From positions 434,001-498,000 of the forward strand of contig JAIWND010000011.1 in assembly GCA_025330725.1 (NCBI GenBank): a DNA stretch of 64,000 nucleotides, read 5' to 3'. Position numbers and translations under genes: made by a program. Below the pieces are notes generated by a model, which saw only the letters and a program-made list of their open reading frames with translations, was not told the DNA's origin and did not search any database. Position 1 is the first letter of the stretch. Each line of letters starts with the position of its first letter. This DNA is from Chlamydoabsidia padenii (lineage: Eukaryota; Mucoromycota; Mucoromycetes; Mucorales; Cunninghamellaceae). Below, piece after piece: positions 10,646 to 23,459 of this stretch.

Positions 10646-12072
10646 ATGTCTGCTCTACGCCCTCTTCACACCTTTGCCTCTCAAAGCTTAAGAAGAACTA
10701 CCATTACTCCTCTGGTTTTTGTAAGTTATCCTTGATATACTTTGGGAAAAAGGATCACTCACTCTTTCTTTTTTATTTTTTATTTTTTGCACCAAATAGA
10801 ATCAAGTCCGAACACAGGCCACTGCTGTCAACGATAAGACCGTAAAGTCCTCAAAATTAAACAATCTCAAGGCCAGACTTGCTGCTGAAGATGCTGCTTC
10901 CAGTTTGGATGATTTTGTCAATCCTGGTTATGAAAAACTCACAGCCTCCGAAGCCTTGGAATTAAGGGAAACAGTGGTCGAAGGCAAAAAGGTGAAGACG
11001 GCCAAATTGTAAGTATTGAAAACAAATGAGTAACAAACATAGTTAACCCACTTTTTATCATAATAGAAAACAACCTCGACTTCCTTCTTGGTTAAAAACG
11101 GACATTCCCTCTGGTCAAAACTTTGGCAAGATCAAGCGGGATCTACGTGGGTTGAAACTACACACTGTATGTGAAGAAGCCCGGTGTCCCAATATCGGTG
11201 ATTGTTGGGGTGGTGGTGAACATCAAACAGCAACAGCAACGATCATGTTAATGGGTGATGAATGTACTCGAGGGTGTCGCTTCTGCTCAGTCAAGACCAA
11301 TCGTAAACCTCAAGCCTTGGATCCTCATGAACCGGAACATACTGCCGAAGCCATCAGTCGTTGGGGATTGGATTATGTTGTCTTGACCAGTGTGGATCGG
11401 GATGATTTACCCGATGGTGGATCTAGTCATTTTGCAGAAACCATCAGCAAGATCAAGTCAAAGTAAGTGGAATGGGGGTGATGATTAGTTGGGTTTACTA
11501 ACCGATACTTTGTGAATAGGGCACCTCATATCTTGGTGGAATGTTTGACTGGTGACTTTGGTGGATCTTTGGAAGGTGTGGAAACGGTGGCTCGATCTGG
11601 TCTGGACGTTTATGCTCACAACATTGAAACGGTAGAAGAATTGACCCCCTTTGTACGTGACCGTCGTGCTGGGTTCCGTCAATCACTCAAGGTATTACAT
11701 CATGCCAAGAAGACGAATCCTGAACTGATCACCAAATCATCTATCATGTTGGGTTGTGGTGAAACAGACGAAGAAGTATTACATGCCTTGGAATCCTTAC
11801 GTGAAGCTGATGTGGACTGTGTGACTCTGGGACAATACATGCGACCTACCAAGCGACATATGAAGGTGCATGAATATGTCACTCCTGAAAAATTCAAATA
11901 TTGGGAAACTAAGGGCATGGAACTCGGATTCAAGTATGTGGCTAGTGGTCCTTTGGTACGATCAAGCTACAAGGCTGGTGAATTCTACATTAGCAACATC
12001 TTGAAGAAAAGACGAGGTTTGCCTACTACTGACGACTCGGAAAAGAAGGACACCGCCAATGTAACCCTTTAG
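10646..12072 (+). CDS. LIP5: Lipoyl synthase, mitochondrial
   Basis: Radical-SAM enzyme that inserts two sulfurs into protein-bound octanoyl groups to make lipoate for PDH, KGDH, BCKDH and glycine cleavage. Four exons (10646-10720, 10800-11008, 11067-11462, 11520-12072) give 410 residues, the usual fungal length. The N-terminus ([19 protein letters not shown]) is basic and serine-rich, typical of a mitochondrial presequence. The auxiliary 4Fe-4S cluster ligands C130, C135 and C141 ([13 protein letters not shown]) are present. So are the radical-SAM CX3CX2C ligands C161, C165 and C168 (ECTRGCRFC). The conserved C-terminal RSSYKAGE serine motif, a ligand to the auxiliary cluster, is present too. 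A pyrimidine-rich leader precedes the ATG. Confidence 0.97.
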
Positions 12073-12160
12073 ATTGGTTTACTTGGTATATATAGATTAT
12101 TTTTGTATAGTTTTACTTTTGTGTAGTATCATCTTTTTACTGTTATTATTAATTAAATCA

Positions 12161-12166
12161 AATAAA
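12161..12166 (+). terminator. Poly(A) signal AATAAA for lipoyl synthase
   Basis: AATAAA lies about 90 nt downstream of the stop codon in a T-rich 3' region. Confidence 0.5.
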
Positions 12167-12345
12167 AGGCGCCTGTTTTCAAATATTCTTTTTAGGTTAT
12201 TTACGGGGGTGATGAAGCTCATCCTCCTTGGGGTAAGTTGACCTCCTTTTTATAAATCAAACTTCTGTTTTGATTTAAAAGGCTCTCAATCCCCTAACTC
12301 TTTATTTTACACTTCTTCTTCTTCATCTTCCACTTTACTTACTCC

Positions 12346-13551
12346 ATGCCTCCACACGAACTACCTTCTCTTCCTGATTTTGTACAACTCTCTGATCGTG
12401 TATGGCGGATCATGGGTTTGAACCCCAGTCTCTTCTGTCTTCAAGGTAATGCATGAATAAATGGTCAGGTACATTAATGGCCACTTTTTCCAAAAAACTG
12501 ACTTTTTCACTCTTTACTTTTACTTTTTTTTTTTTTTTTTTTTTTCTTTGTGATAGGAACCAATACTTACCTTATTGGTCTTGGTAATCGAAAGATACTT
12601 GTGGACGTTAGTGATGAAAATCCGGACTATGTGGTACTCTTACAAAAAAGCTTGAAAAGTATCTCACCTGATGCCTACATCTCTGATATACTCATTAGCC
12701 ATTGTCATCATGATCATTGGGTAAGTTGTAATTTGTGGTGAAGGGGAAGGATGACATATCAAACCTTTTCACCATTTTTATATTATCTTTTATTAGCGTA
12801 GTCTCCCATCCATCATGAAATCCAGTCAAAACGATCCACCCATCCGTGTACACAAATACCCTTTACCACCCAACAGTGAAGATATCACTAGCCATATGGA
12901 CGACTTTCCACGTGACATCCCTCTACAAGACCTTTATGACCGACAAGTATTCCATATAGATCAAGGAAATGACAAGACGACAACTCTACATGTGATCTAT
13001 ACACCCGGCCACGCAGACGATCATTGCTCTTTTTGGCTGGAAGAAGAAAAGACATTACTCGCTGGTGATTGTGTGATTGGTCATGGCACGACCCTGGTGA
13101 ATGATGTGAAGGATTATGTGACCAGTTTGGAAACGTTGGCATCCTTTCATCCTCGTCGACTCTATCCAGGTCATGGTGCGGTAGTTGAAAATGGTATGGA
13201 TCTAATTCAAGATAATCTTGCTTATCGTAGAAAAAAGGAGGCTCAAATCATAAAGGTACTTGGATCTCCTTTGGCGACAAATGGTGGGTTAACTTCTTGG
13301 GATATTGCCTCTGTTATGTAAGTACCACCCTTCCCTTCTTTTTGTTTGCTAATCTTTTATATATTGCAAGATATGATGGTAAAATTGATCCATTAACAGA
13401 ACATCTTATTGTATGGGGCATTTTGCGACATTTGGTGAAACTGGCTAAAGAAGGTCGGGCACGTTTGGTGGATGATTGTGTATATGATCCAAAAAATCTA
13501 CATCGCATGTTTCATTGTAAATGGTACTATATCGAACAACCTCACTTGTGA
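12346..13551 (+). CDS. LACTB2-like metallo-beta-lactamase-fold hydrolase
   Basis: Animal LACTB2 is a mitochondrial single-strand RNA endonuclease of the glyoxalase-II-like metallo-beta-lactamase group. Fungal members are usually annotated only as hydrolases, and some sit in polyketide clusters as thioesterases. Four exons (12346-12445, 12557-12720, 12797-13317, 13371-13551) give 321 residues. The start follows a pyrimidine leader (MPPHELPSLPDF). Zinc ligands are all visible: SHCHHDHW (residues 81-88), H160 in TPGHADDH, D179 in LLAGDC and H214 in LYPGHG. A C-terminal winged-helix-like region (EHLIVWGILRHLVKLAKEG) is typical of LACTB2. No polyketide synthase is nearby, which favours a housekeeping role. 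Confidence 0.9.
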
Positions 13552-13587
13552 TTTGTCACTTATCAACTAGTTATATACCATCCGTTA

Positions 13588-13593
13588 AATAAA
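13588..13593 (+). terminator. Poly(A) signal AATAAA for the LACTB2-like gene
   Basis: AATAAA lies 37 nt after the stop codon and just before a TTCATGCA/GGCGGGATT motif pair. Confidence 0.5.
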
Positions 13594-16500
13594 AATGGAA
13601 TCTTATTCATGCAAACCAGGCGGGATTCCAATGACACTTTTGAAAACCTCGTTGATTTAAAATGCCGCCATTTTTTTTTTTTCCTTCCTCTTCCTTCTTT
13701 TTTAATCGTCTTTTTTTTTTATCATCGGCATACTGATCTTAATCAAACAACAATCTAAAGTCGCGGTTTACGGCACAATGACAAACACAAAGCTTTATAT
13801 ATCATCAAGCCAACAGCCAATGACAACAATAACTTGAAAAGATGGGGGAGGACCAACTGGATGGATACTCTTGTCCTTTTGATGTCAATGATTCAGGTGG
13901 TGATCATCATTCAACTCAATACACACAACAACTTTGACGGTTTGATAAATTCAAGTTAGGTGGTTCTCCTTAAACAATGGTCATGATGGTAAATATACAG
14001 TCGTAATCAAATAAACAATGTCATTCACACCTATTTTTTTTTGCCTTTAGATGATAGGGATCACTTTACTTTTGGGTTTGATTTGCTTCCATGGTGGTAT
14101 CACTCTAGTACAACATAGAATAAGCCAAGTTACTCATTGATACTGCTTATGTTTAAAACGTAAATCTTTTGTATCCCTTTATTCAGGAACAAATACAACC
14201 CAAGCTTACTAAATCAACAAGGCACCAGCACGATAAACAGTATGGCATAGGTTGGATTGGCTGAAAATGACATTTATAGACTACACCAACTCATGAAATC
14301 CCTTTAGATGACTATGATCACCGTAGTTTAACTCCATACTGTGATATCCCAACACTGGACGTTTTAACAACCGCCTTTTCGGTTTGATCTACTCACTCAT
14401 CTGATACAAGGTAACAAAAAAAAAAGGGGGGGGAATAGAAAACAATTCTATACGATTGAACAAGTAGATACATTGGGGACCATCGAGCAAGTGACCAATC
14501 TTGATCTTCCTTCGAAACGCCATGTGTGACTGAATACATGGGAAAAAGGAACTTGACCCTACCAATTAACTAATTCGTTTAGACTTTTATTGCACAAGAT
14601 AATGATCTCATCCCGCCTGGGCTTAGGGTTATGTGGAAATGGTGATGAAGAGACGCGACGTATTGGACAACAATTTGCCTCTAATCCTAAAATGGATATC
14701 TTTTATTGTAGATCAGTATCAACCCACGGGCAACGAATAGTATAGATTAGAATGCATTAATTAGGTCATGTTAGTCAATAAAGAACTAATTGTTTTGTTT
14801 ATCCTTTATCGTTATGTTTGTATGGTAAAATGAGTCTCGGCAATGATGGACTCATCTTTTTTTGTTTTGTTTTGTTTGTTCATGTCCAGACGCATGGTTG
14901 AAAAAAAAAGGAGGGGGGGCTTAACAAAACATATCAACAGTGTCAAGAGCCAATGAATTGCCATCAAATTGATAACTCCGCTTATTCATGCATAATCTGA
15001 TGTTGAATTCGAATGAAAGAGGGACCTCGAGGTTGGCATTTGTGAGTGACACAAAAACAAAGTACATCCTCTCCTTGTTTGTTCGGAAGAGAAGGGTGGG
15101 AATAGACTGAAATGATGCCATAATCATTTACTGGAAGGTTTATAAAAAGGTGGATTTTTTTCCTTCTTCCCTATCTTTACTTTACTTTTAACATCATAAC
15201 AAAAAACTCAATCCTTCTCAATGGTTCTTCTCAAGAAAACTCAAGCATCCAACCACTTGTCTGGTCTTTTCCAATGCATCATGGTCTCCATCCTACCAAT
15301 TTGATCCCTGCTGCTTATCATGATCATCCACGATCCTCAAGACTACCCTATTGATCTAACAACATCCAAATACAAGTATGGCCTCTACTATCTCAATGGC
15401 CCAATTGCTTTCCACAAGACTGATACTTGATACACCTTGTCTGATTTGAAACGCCGCTTATTCTCTATGGCTGGTTGGGATCCACATCAAGAAAATCTCT
15501 TTTGTAACATGTCTTGATGGTCATCTTTATTAGTAATAGCTTTTATATACCCTGCCTATCATGATGATAGTACTTAATTTAGTTATTAGTTGATTTCTGT
15601 TTCATTTTCTCATTCCCAGTTATGTTGTTGTTTTGTTTTGAGTGTTCTTGTTTGCCGTATCCCGTAATGTTGTTGAATCCAGTGTTTGTCGTCGTGTGAG
15701 TTGTGAGAATCTTTGAGTAACATACTATTTTGATTGAAATAAAATAAACGTGTTTATAACATCTATCAATATAACTTTGACTATTGTCTTCAGTGCTATT
15801 ACATGTTAAAAAAAAAAGTGATCCTATTTTTCAAATCCCGCCATCACCCACTCGTCAAGGCGCATTCTTTAAACGGCCACTATTCACTTGATTCCCAACT
15901 GATGCTAATGATTAAAGTAGCCATAAGTTTTCTAATCGGTGTCCTCAAATAGTTTTTCTTAATAAACCAAGCCTCCAGACTCTTGTATCATGCAAGGTTG
16001 AGATGGATGTGGGATGATGAACTCTCCCAGGGGAAAAAACATAATTTTCGAATCCCGCCACCACAGGCTCTTGAAAGTCGGGCGATCCTCTTTCTTCTTT
16101 GTCCGTTTCTCTGGTGGTAAGCCTCAGCCCTGTAGATCTGGATCTTCTCTCAACAAAGATCATGTCATCACTTGTCTCTAACTTTTATACTCGTTTATCT
16201 CTTGGCTGACATTTGACTCAAGATCCTCTCTCCTTCGTGCTCAACAGGCTTTCACCACCAACATCACCACTCACAATGGGCAAGATCTTGGCCCGATCAT
16301 CAAGCAAATCCTCTTTGAACTTGAATTCCTGCAACATCCACATCACCAAGAAACCAACAACAACAACAAATACTCATTCCTGATCTGGCTCTCACTGCAC
16401 AAGAAACAAGACCAATCTACTCAAAGCATGATCCCCCGCACTCCTTCTTTCTCTTTTATTATTATCTTACACTTCGAACACTCATTTATTCCTTGATCCA

Positions 16501-18998
16501 TCCAATTTAGGATTTTTTTTACCCCTTAAACTTATTGAATCCCAGCTGGGCAAATCATGACTTTCATCCTCTTCTTTGTCTCTCCCCTCGCCCTTTTTTT
16601 TTTTTTTTTTTTTTACTCATGTAACACTTGATACTATACCTATTGACCTCTCTTACACTTTTTTTTCCTCCAGCTTGGTTTGATCCTCTTATTTACTCAT
16701 CTTTAACTTGGCGACTTGATTATACTGTATCATTGTCGATGGATTAAAACCCTACTAGGTTGCAAGCAATTCGCCAACTGTCACTCATCCCGACGAACAT
16801 TCAACTATGATCTTCCTCAACTGGTCTTCTCCATAGACATGACACGAATAGGCAAATTCAAAAGGAAAACGGTGGTTGGTGAAACAAATGGCATTGTGGT
16901 AATGTGGGTGGACATATCTCTTTAATGGCAAAGGTAAAACAAGCAAAAAGAAAGAAGGACAAGATACTGTAAACTGGACCCTTCTGTTTTGAATCAACAC
17001 ACTCATCAAGACTCTGATACTAATACTTTTCTTTCTCTATGTTTAAATGGATCGGTGGCTCAACCACCAGCAAACACAGGCAGCAACCAGGACGATTCAT
17101 TTATATTGACTTCTTTGGCGACAATTCTGTACTTCAAGTGAACAACAAGGAACTTTAGGGCAGTGGCTTCTGACCATCAAAAAGTAATCTAGATTAGATC
17201 ATACGGCTCATCAAGCTATGGCAAATCCAAAACCATCCCTCTTTTCGCCTGCTCTACAATCTATCTTCTTGGTATACACACAACCCAATGGAGCGACTGT
17301 TATTCACTGATCCAAATGTTGCGCCCTGTATTGGATGCTTTTATCGGCTCATCAGATCAGTTGGGTGGTGGAACGCTCACACAGGATGCTTATCTTACTT
17401 TGGTGTATTACTTTGTGCTTGGAATGGGTGTCTCCGGTGGGCTTAAGTGCAATGAAACAGCTGATAACTCGATCGGAAGGTGCCTTTGCTAGTGATGTCA
17501 ATCATCAAATGTTTATTATCATTAACCTAGCGGGATGGTCAAATTGTGATTGCATACATATATATCATAACGGGGTCTTTATGTAAGTATAATGACATAT
17601 GGACTACAGACAATGATAAAAAAAAAAACTCACCTTCTTTTTTTTTTTTTGCTTCTCTTGTTTGCGTGTATGCAAAACCATAGACTAGACTGGACAAGTT
17701 ACGGGTGCATGCATAGGCAAGCACTTGAAATTCATATGCAAGTCATTATGTCTTACATGGAAACAGCTGGTGTGATTGATACTTACTGATAAGCATGCGT
17801 CCTCTTTATGTTTGGGCGGTACTATAGATTCCAACGAACAAGAACAACATAATCAAAACTTGTGATCTGGAACCCTCCATACCATTACACAGCGACGGTC
17901 GTATTAAAAAAAAAAAAAAAAAAAGGATCGGCGGGCGGGATTTAAAACCATCAGGGTGCATCACTCTTCTCCTTACTTTTAGATAACACATAATAAAAGG
18001 TGGGAAGGAAAACTTACAGACAGGATGACTCGGTAAGTATCAAACAAAAGAACCATTTATCGATGTCTTTTAATCATCTTACCACGCTTGTTAGAACAAT
18101 CAAGAACAACACTAAACCCCAATATCAACAGCAAAAAGCGGTGGAGGAGTATAAACCACAACGACTGGTAAACCTTTAACATACTACCCGACAAGTAAAC
18201 GATTATGCAACAACCTGCATTGACAGTGCCTGTCGATTTATATCAAGATAGCCTGGAACCATTGTCGTCATTGAAATCTCCCCACCCCCGATATGGATTA
18301 GTACGAAAAAAAAAGGGAGCGGTGTGTCTATCTGCATTAATCTGGTTGGATCACCTGGGTTACAAGAAAATAACAGCACGCTGGTTGGGTCTGGCTTACT
18401 CGGGGTATCAAGCAGAAACTGGAAAAGGTAAAGAAATAGAAAAGTGTGATATCATGGGGCAGCTTGAATGAGACAAAAGAAAATGGTAATGTTAAATGGC
18501 TCATGTGCATGTCTCTCACTATATCTTTACCTTTTTTAGGCATGGTCTTTTATCAGACGATAATCAGTATAATATACCGTAGTTAGCGTATGACGATAAT
18601 GATGAATAAAAACCTTTTTTTTTTTTATGTCTTATATTGTTGATCTGTTTTGTGGGGTAGTGTCGGTGCTGCATGACTGGGAGGAGGATGTGTATGTGTG
18701 TGTGGATTGTGTGTAATATTGTTTTATAATCAGTAAAAGTGTGCAATGCATACAAAAAAAAAAAAAGAAAAAGGCTTCTCTGACTTCTTGATATAGTTAA
18801 AGGGTTGCACATTACAAGAGTTCCCTGGAATAAAATCAGCGTCATAGCATGAACTCAAAAACAAAAAATATCTCGTCGCATTAGCGCACAGGATCAGATC
18901 ACTCTTTAATCCCCTCACACATTGATTTAGAATACTCTTTTTGGGGGGGGTACTGATAAAAAAATCAGCCAATCAAGTAGTTCTGATCTTTTCGATTA
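13594..18998. other. Degenerate coding remnants, no intact gene identified
   Basis: Over 5 kb hold short coding-like pieces with plausible splice signals, but in shifting frames with stops. Examples on the plus strand are MGEDQLDGYSCPFDVND (13841), MIGITLLLGLICFHGG (14050, membrane-like) and FYTIEQVDTLGTIEQVTNL (about 14450). Others are RRIGQQFASNPKMDIFYC (about 14655), KYGLYYLNGPIAFHKT (about 15375), DLGPIIKQILFELEFLQHP (about 16285) and DAFIGSSDQLGGGTLTQDA (about 17325). Codon-like composition without a continuous frame suggests one or more decayed genes or mobile-element proteins. No family was recognised. Four or more AATCCCGC motifs lie within it. Confidence 0.45.
18023..18471 (+). pseudogene. 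Possible short spliced gene or remnant, unknown
   Basis: ATGACTCG followed by GTAAGT at 18031, an acceptor near 18094 and a continued frame (RTIKNNTKPQYQQQKAVEEY) up to a GTAAAC donor look like genuine exons. The downstream open frame (18205-18471, with LSALIWLDHLGYKKITARW) is in a phase that no obvious acceptor restores. It is probably a broken gene; a missed exon is the alternative. Confidence 0.3.
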
Positions 18999-19013
18999 CT
19001 TGATGTCAAGCGA

Positions 19014-19026
19014 TTTTAAATCCCGG
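19014..19026 (+). promoter_or_regulatory. TTTTAAATCCCGG element upstream of P5CR
   Basis: This member of the recurrent AATCCCGC family lies about 120 bp upstream of the P5CR start codon. Confidence 0.5.
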
Positions 19027-19146
19027 CATCCAGAAAAAATCAAGGGCTGTATAAAAAAGAAGCTAGACTCTGCGCCTTTTTTTTTTTTTACTTCTTCTTT
19101 TACTTTTAATCCTCAACACACACTTTTTTTTTAACATTAACAAAAA

Positions 19147-20125
19147 ATGGCTACTACTACTACAACAACAATGACAAGTGCACCAAAGTCAGTCAAGATT
19201 GAAAGGTTACCAGCACTTAGCTCTCATCCCACGGTGTCCTTTATTGGTGGCGGTAACATGGCGGAAGCCATTCTATGTGGTCTTCAATCCAGTGGTCATC
19301 CCGGCTCCAAACTCAAGTACTCTGAACCATTTGAAGAACGTCTCCACTATATGCAAACCAAGTACCCTGACATGGTGGGCTCGACCGACAATGTCAAAGT
19401 CATTGATGGTGCCAATGTGGTGATTCTCGCCGTCAAGCCCCAGGTGCTGCGACAGGTCTTGACCAGCTGCTCTGACATCTTGTTAAAGAACCCTTCGACT
19501 CTCATCATCTCTATCGCCGCCGGTATCACGACTCACGATATGCATAAATGGCTGCACACCGATCAACCAGTGAACATTGTACGATGTATGCCCAACACTC
19601 CCTCTCTGTTAGGTGAAGGTGCCGCGGGTTTGTTTGCAACCAAACATGTCACTCAACAACAACGAGATCTTGCTGAAAGTATCATGCGGGCTGTGGCTAA
19701 ACAAGTACTGTGGGTGGATGATGAAGCTCATATTGATTCGGTGACGGGGATCAGTGGAAGTGGTCCGGCTTACTTTTTTTTGATCATGGAAGCCATGCGT
19801 AAGTAGGGGTGGGGGGAAAAAGAGTAAAACAAACGACTCATTTCTTTTGTGATATATAGAAAATGCTGGTGTGGCAGCTGGCCTGACACCCGAGGATGCC
19901 AAGGCGTTGACTTTACAAACTTGCTTGGGGGCGACCAGGATGGCTCAAACTTCAGAAGATGATCTGGCTACCTTGAGAAGAAAAGTAACATCACCAAAAG
20001 GAACCACCGAAGCGGCTATCAACTCTATGGAAAACAACAATATCCGGAAACTCATGGAAGAGGCGGTGTTTGCTGCTGCTGATCGTGGACGGGAATTGTC
20101 AAAAGAACTTGGACAAGAACAATAA
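19147..20125 (+). CDS. PRO3: Pyrroline-5-carboxylate reductase
   Basis: Last step of proline synthesis: NAD(P)H-dependent reduction of pyrroline-5-carboxylate. Two exons (19147-19798, 19860-20125) with donor GTAAGT give 305 residues, slightly longer than the yeast enzyme because of a threonine-rich N-terminal extension (MATTTTTTMTSAPK). The Rossmann motif FIGGGNMAEAIL is at residues 32-43, followed by VILAVKPQVLRQV and VNIVRCMPNTPSLLGEGAAG. The signature ITGISGSGPAYFFLIMEAM (here VTGISGSGPAYFF, about 198-210) contributes to the substrate pocket. The C-terminal dimerisation helices (TSPKGTTEAAINSME) are complete. The N-terminal ATG is chosen because it follows a pyrimidine tract and AACAAAAATGG. 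Confidence 0.97.
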
Positions 20126-20205
20126 TCTATCCCCCCTTATTTGATACCTATTTATCCCCCAACCTTCTTTTTTTATAATAATTGTATGTATATATTGATC
20201 ACTTA

Positions 20206-20211
20206 AATAAA
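20206..20211 (+). terminator. Poly(A) signal AATAAA for P5CR
   Basis: AATAAA lies about 80 nt beyond the stop codon, shortly before an A-rich tract. Confidence 0.5.
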
Positions 20212-20740
20212 GGCTTCTTTTGGGAAAAAAAAAAAAACTACTATTATATGTTTGTCTTCTTTATTGTGTTAGGTCTACAAGGATAAAAAAAAAAGAATAG
20301 GCGGGACCTTTAGACCTAAAATGTGTTGCCCACAGAATGACCTTGTCAGATGATATATGTCACCTATCACAGGGTACATTGATAACACAGGACAAAAACC
20401 TATCATGCCGCCCCTGAATTACAAAGGCGCTTTAAACTGAGTCGCCTTTGACATACAATTCATGCAGCTTGCATCGCATAATACAATTACAACAAGTTTA
20501 TTCTTTTATTTATTTACTATTAGTATTACTATTGCAACAAATAAGGATCTATGGAGAGAATAACAATTTATACAAGACAAGTGATGATGTACTATAAAAA
20601 TAACAACAGAGACTGGGATACAATGGGGTAGGAAGGGGAAAGGTAAAAGGTCATTGTAAGTTAGAGAGAGTACTAAAACAAGAGTGTGGGAAATAAAATA
20701 AATAAAAAGGGAGGAGAGAAAAGAGATATATATATACGAA

Positions 20741-22102
20741 TTATTGTTGAGTAGGTTCTTGAGTAGCAGAAGGTTCTTGTTGACCATTGGATTCTTCTTG
20801 AGAAGTAGCAGCAGATTCTTGTTGACCAGCGACAGGTTCTTCTTTCACAGGTTCTTGGCTGGTGGAAACTTCTTGAGTGGAAGTGACAGGAGCCGTTGAT
20901 GCTTCGTTATCTTGAGATTCTTGACCAGAAGGTTCTTGATGTAAAGCAGCAGTGCAGAGTTGAGATAGACGAGCATACTTGGAAGGATCTTCTTCACCAT
21001 TGTTGGATTCGGAAGGAGAAGAGGCAGTAGCAGATGAGGTGGAAGCACTAGGCATGGGTGTCATGGCTTGAGACTTTGGTTCTGGGCTTTGTTGTTGTTC
21101 ACCGGCAGCAGGAGTACCAGTTGCCGATGGTTGTTGAGGTGTGGTTGTTGGTTGTTGTTGATAGTACACTTGAGGAGTACCATTAGGTTGTTGTTGAGCA
21201 GATGATTGAGGAGGTTGAACCATGTTACCATAATGTTGAGGTAAAGAGGGATGTTGTTGATAAGCATGAGGTTGAGCTTGACTACCAGGAGTACCATCAC
21301 CTTGGTTTTGCATAAGGACAGGGTAAGGAATTTGAGGATACATGGGGTTGACTACATTATATTGAGGCGCCACCATTTGATCTTTATAGTAATGAGTATT
21401 GTAATCGTAATTAGGTTGACCGTATTGGTTGAGACCGCCGGGGAATCCATAGGGTATAGGAGGAGCACGCATGGCATTAGCATATTGACCATTGGGATCT
21501 TCGGCCATGTTTGGTTTACGTTGAGCAGCCTTTTCAGAATCTATGTCAAGCGATTAAACAACAACAAAAAAAAACAGTGAGTACAAGGTGATACTTTTCC
21601 CTTTCCTTCCCACCCCCCAAAAAAAAGGTTTTTCTTTTTGACTTACCAGACTTTTGTCTTCTCTTGTAAGGGCCACGCTTGATTCCCTTCTTCCTTTCCT
21701 TTCGCACAGAGTTGACACAAGAATCAGCAATACCATATTTGACACAACGAGGACAAGGACGAGCATCGTCACATTTCTTGCAGGCTTTTTGACAATTGGC
21801 TATTTAAAAAATAAAAATAAAGTCAGTTGCCGTCTTTCCAAAAAAAGTTATAGAAGGGAAGGTGGTACAGGGAATTTTGTGTGTGAGGATGGATATAGGA
21901 TTTATTTTTTATACTACTTACTACAGGCATTCTTGACTTGTTTGCGCTTTTGAGGTTGACCATTGATATCATGATGTTGCATAGGAGGTAAACCGCTAGG
22001 ATGAGGCATCATTGGTTGACCATTGGGCAGAACCGCACCTGGAGGAGGAGCACCATATTGAGGAGCTTGGTAGCCTTGAGGATAATAGGGCATAGATTGC
22101 AT
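20741..22102 (-). CDS. Zn(2)-Cys(6) fungal transcription factor
   Basis: DNA-binding regulator. Three exons (22102-21922, 21799-21647, 21540-20741) give 377 residues. The proline/glutamine-rich N-terminus (MQSMPYYPQGYQAPQYG) leads into a binuclear zinc cluster whose first cysteine ends exon 1. Ligands are C60, C63, C70, C76, C79 and C88 (spacing X2, X6, X5, X2, X8), with an extra C67. It is followed by a long basic arm RKERKKGIKRGPYKRR. The C-terminal half is low complexity, rich in Q, P, S, T and E, which suits an activation domain. No fungal-specific middle homology region is seen. The compact cluster plus GIKRGPYK arm defines a distinct subfamily; its targets are unknown. Confidence 0.88.
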
Positions 22103-23459
22103 GGTTGGTAACTAGTCCGAAGAAAAAAAAAAAAAAAAAAAAAAAAAAGTTAGTCATGAGTAAAAAGAATTATACAGGGGAGGGGTATAATTATGTGGTC
22201 ATTGTATATAAAGTGGGCAACTAATAACAAAGTGTCAACTTTTGACAAGTGTATGGTACATGTGAGGTGGGTTCGGTGATGGAAACTGACTTTCTTTTTC
22301 GATATGAGTCGCAAATAAACAAACACAGATACCGAAAAGAATGACAGAAGTAAAAAAAAAGGGGAGGGGAGAATGAAGAAGAGGCGGCAATAGGAGGGTA
22401 ATAACTAGGGCAACTAAAATAAAGAATATAGTATTACTTTTTTTTACCTTTTATAAAAAATAAACAAGAGTATTCGCTTTCAACCGATAAATAAGAGGAA
22501 GAAGAGGGAAGAAGAAGAAGAAAGAGAAAGATCAGGGTAAAAAAAAAAAAAAGTGATAGCGTGCAATATAAAACACCGTCCCGGTCGGGATGTGAACTTG
22601 CCTGAAAAAAATTTTCTGTCATTAACGTCCAAGACCAATGAAAGCACTGGGATCTCGATTGGATACTTGTATGGGATTTCTTTTTAAAGAAAAAGGGTTA
22701 CTTGTGTGGAAAAAGCAATGACCTCTCTCTTTCTCTTTTTTCGTAGGCATTGAAAAATAAAGCGCATCTTATAACTGAGCAACATGGAGTGTAAAGTTGG
22801 CATTCAATCTTTTTAGGATCCTATGCTGGGTGAGCTCATCCATGCAGGGCCCTTTTTTATTCGACCCCCGGTAAAAACCCTAATTGAACAGACACGTTTT
22901 TTTCAATCCCCGTTATTGAAATCCCTATACCCGTTTGGTTTGACACGTTATAGTGGAGACGTGAAGGGGAGAGCGGGGTTTTCAACATGACATTGGCTGT
23001 TGTCCTTTGATGAAAAAAAAAAAAAAAAGGGGGATTCGCATTTCAAACCCCGATATTGAGCCTCTTACTGTATCCAACTAAATGATCATTCGTCAAAATG
23101 TCATTGCTACCTCTCTATTATTCTGTTATGCCAATCTCTATTTAAATGCCGATGACACACTGACAACACGTATGTGTCAAGATATTTCATTGTAAACCCA
23201 GCCTATTTATGAATCAATGTGTATGATATTATCCTTCCATGTTGATAAAGAAAGAATCACTATCATGATCGCAAACATGGAAGCTCTAGTAAGTCCATTC
23301 ATGCAAGAAAAACAAATTTTAAATCCCGATACAAGTATCCCTTTTTTCCAAATCAATCCGACAAGCAGTACGCCATTATTTTAACCCAAAGACATGATGA
23401 TCAAGTTTCACACTTTTTCTTTATTATATAAACAGGTATATATTGCAAAAATAAAAAGA
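22103..23459. other. Promoter of the Zn2Cys6 gene and intergenic region
   Basis: No coding sequence is supported. The region has A-tracts of 20 or more (about 22120-22147), purine-rich sequence and several variants of the AATCCCGC motif (about 22908, 23038, 23321), one of them 20 bp from ATTCATGCA (23299). Confidence 0.45.
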
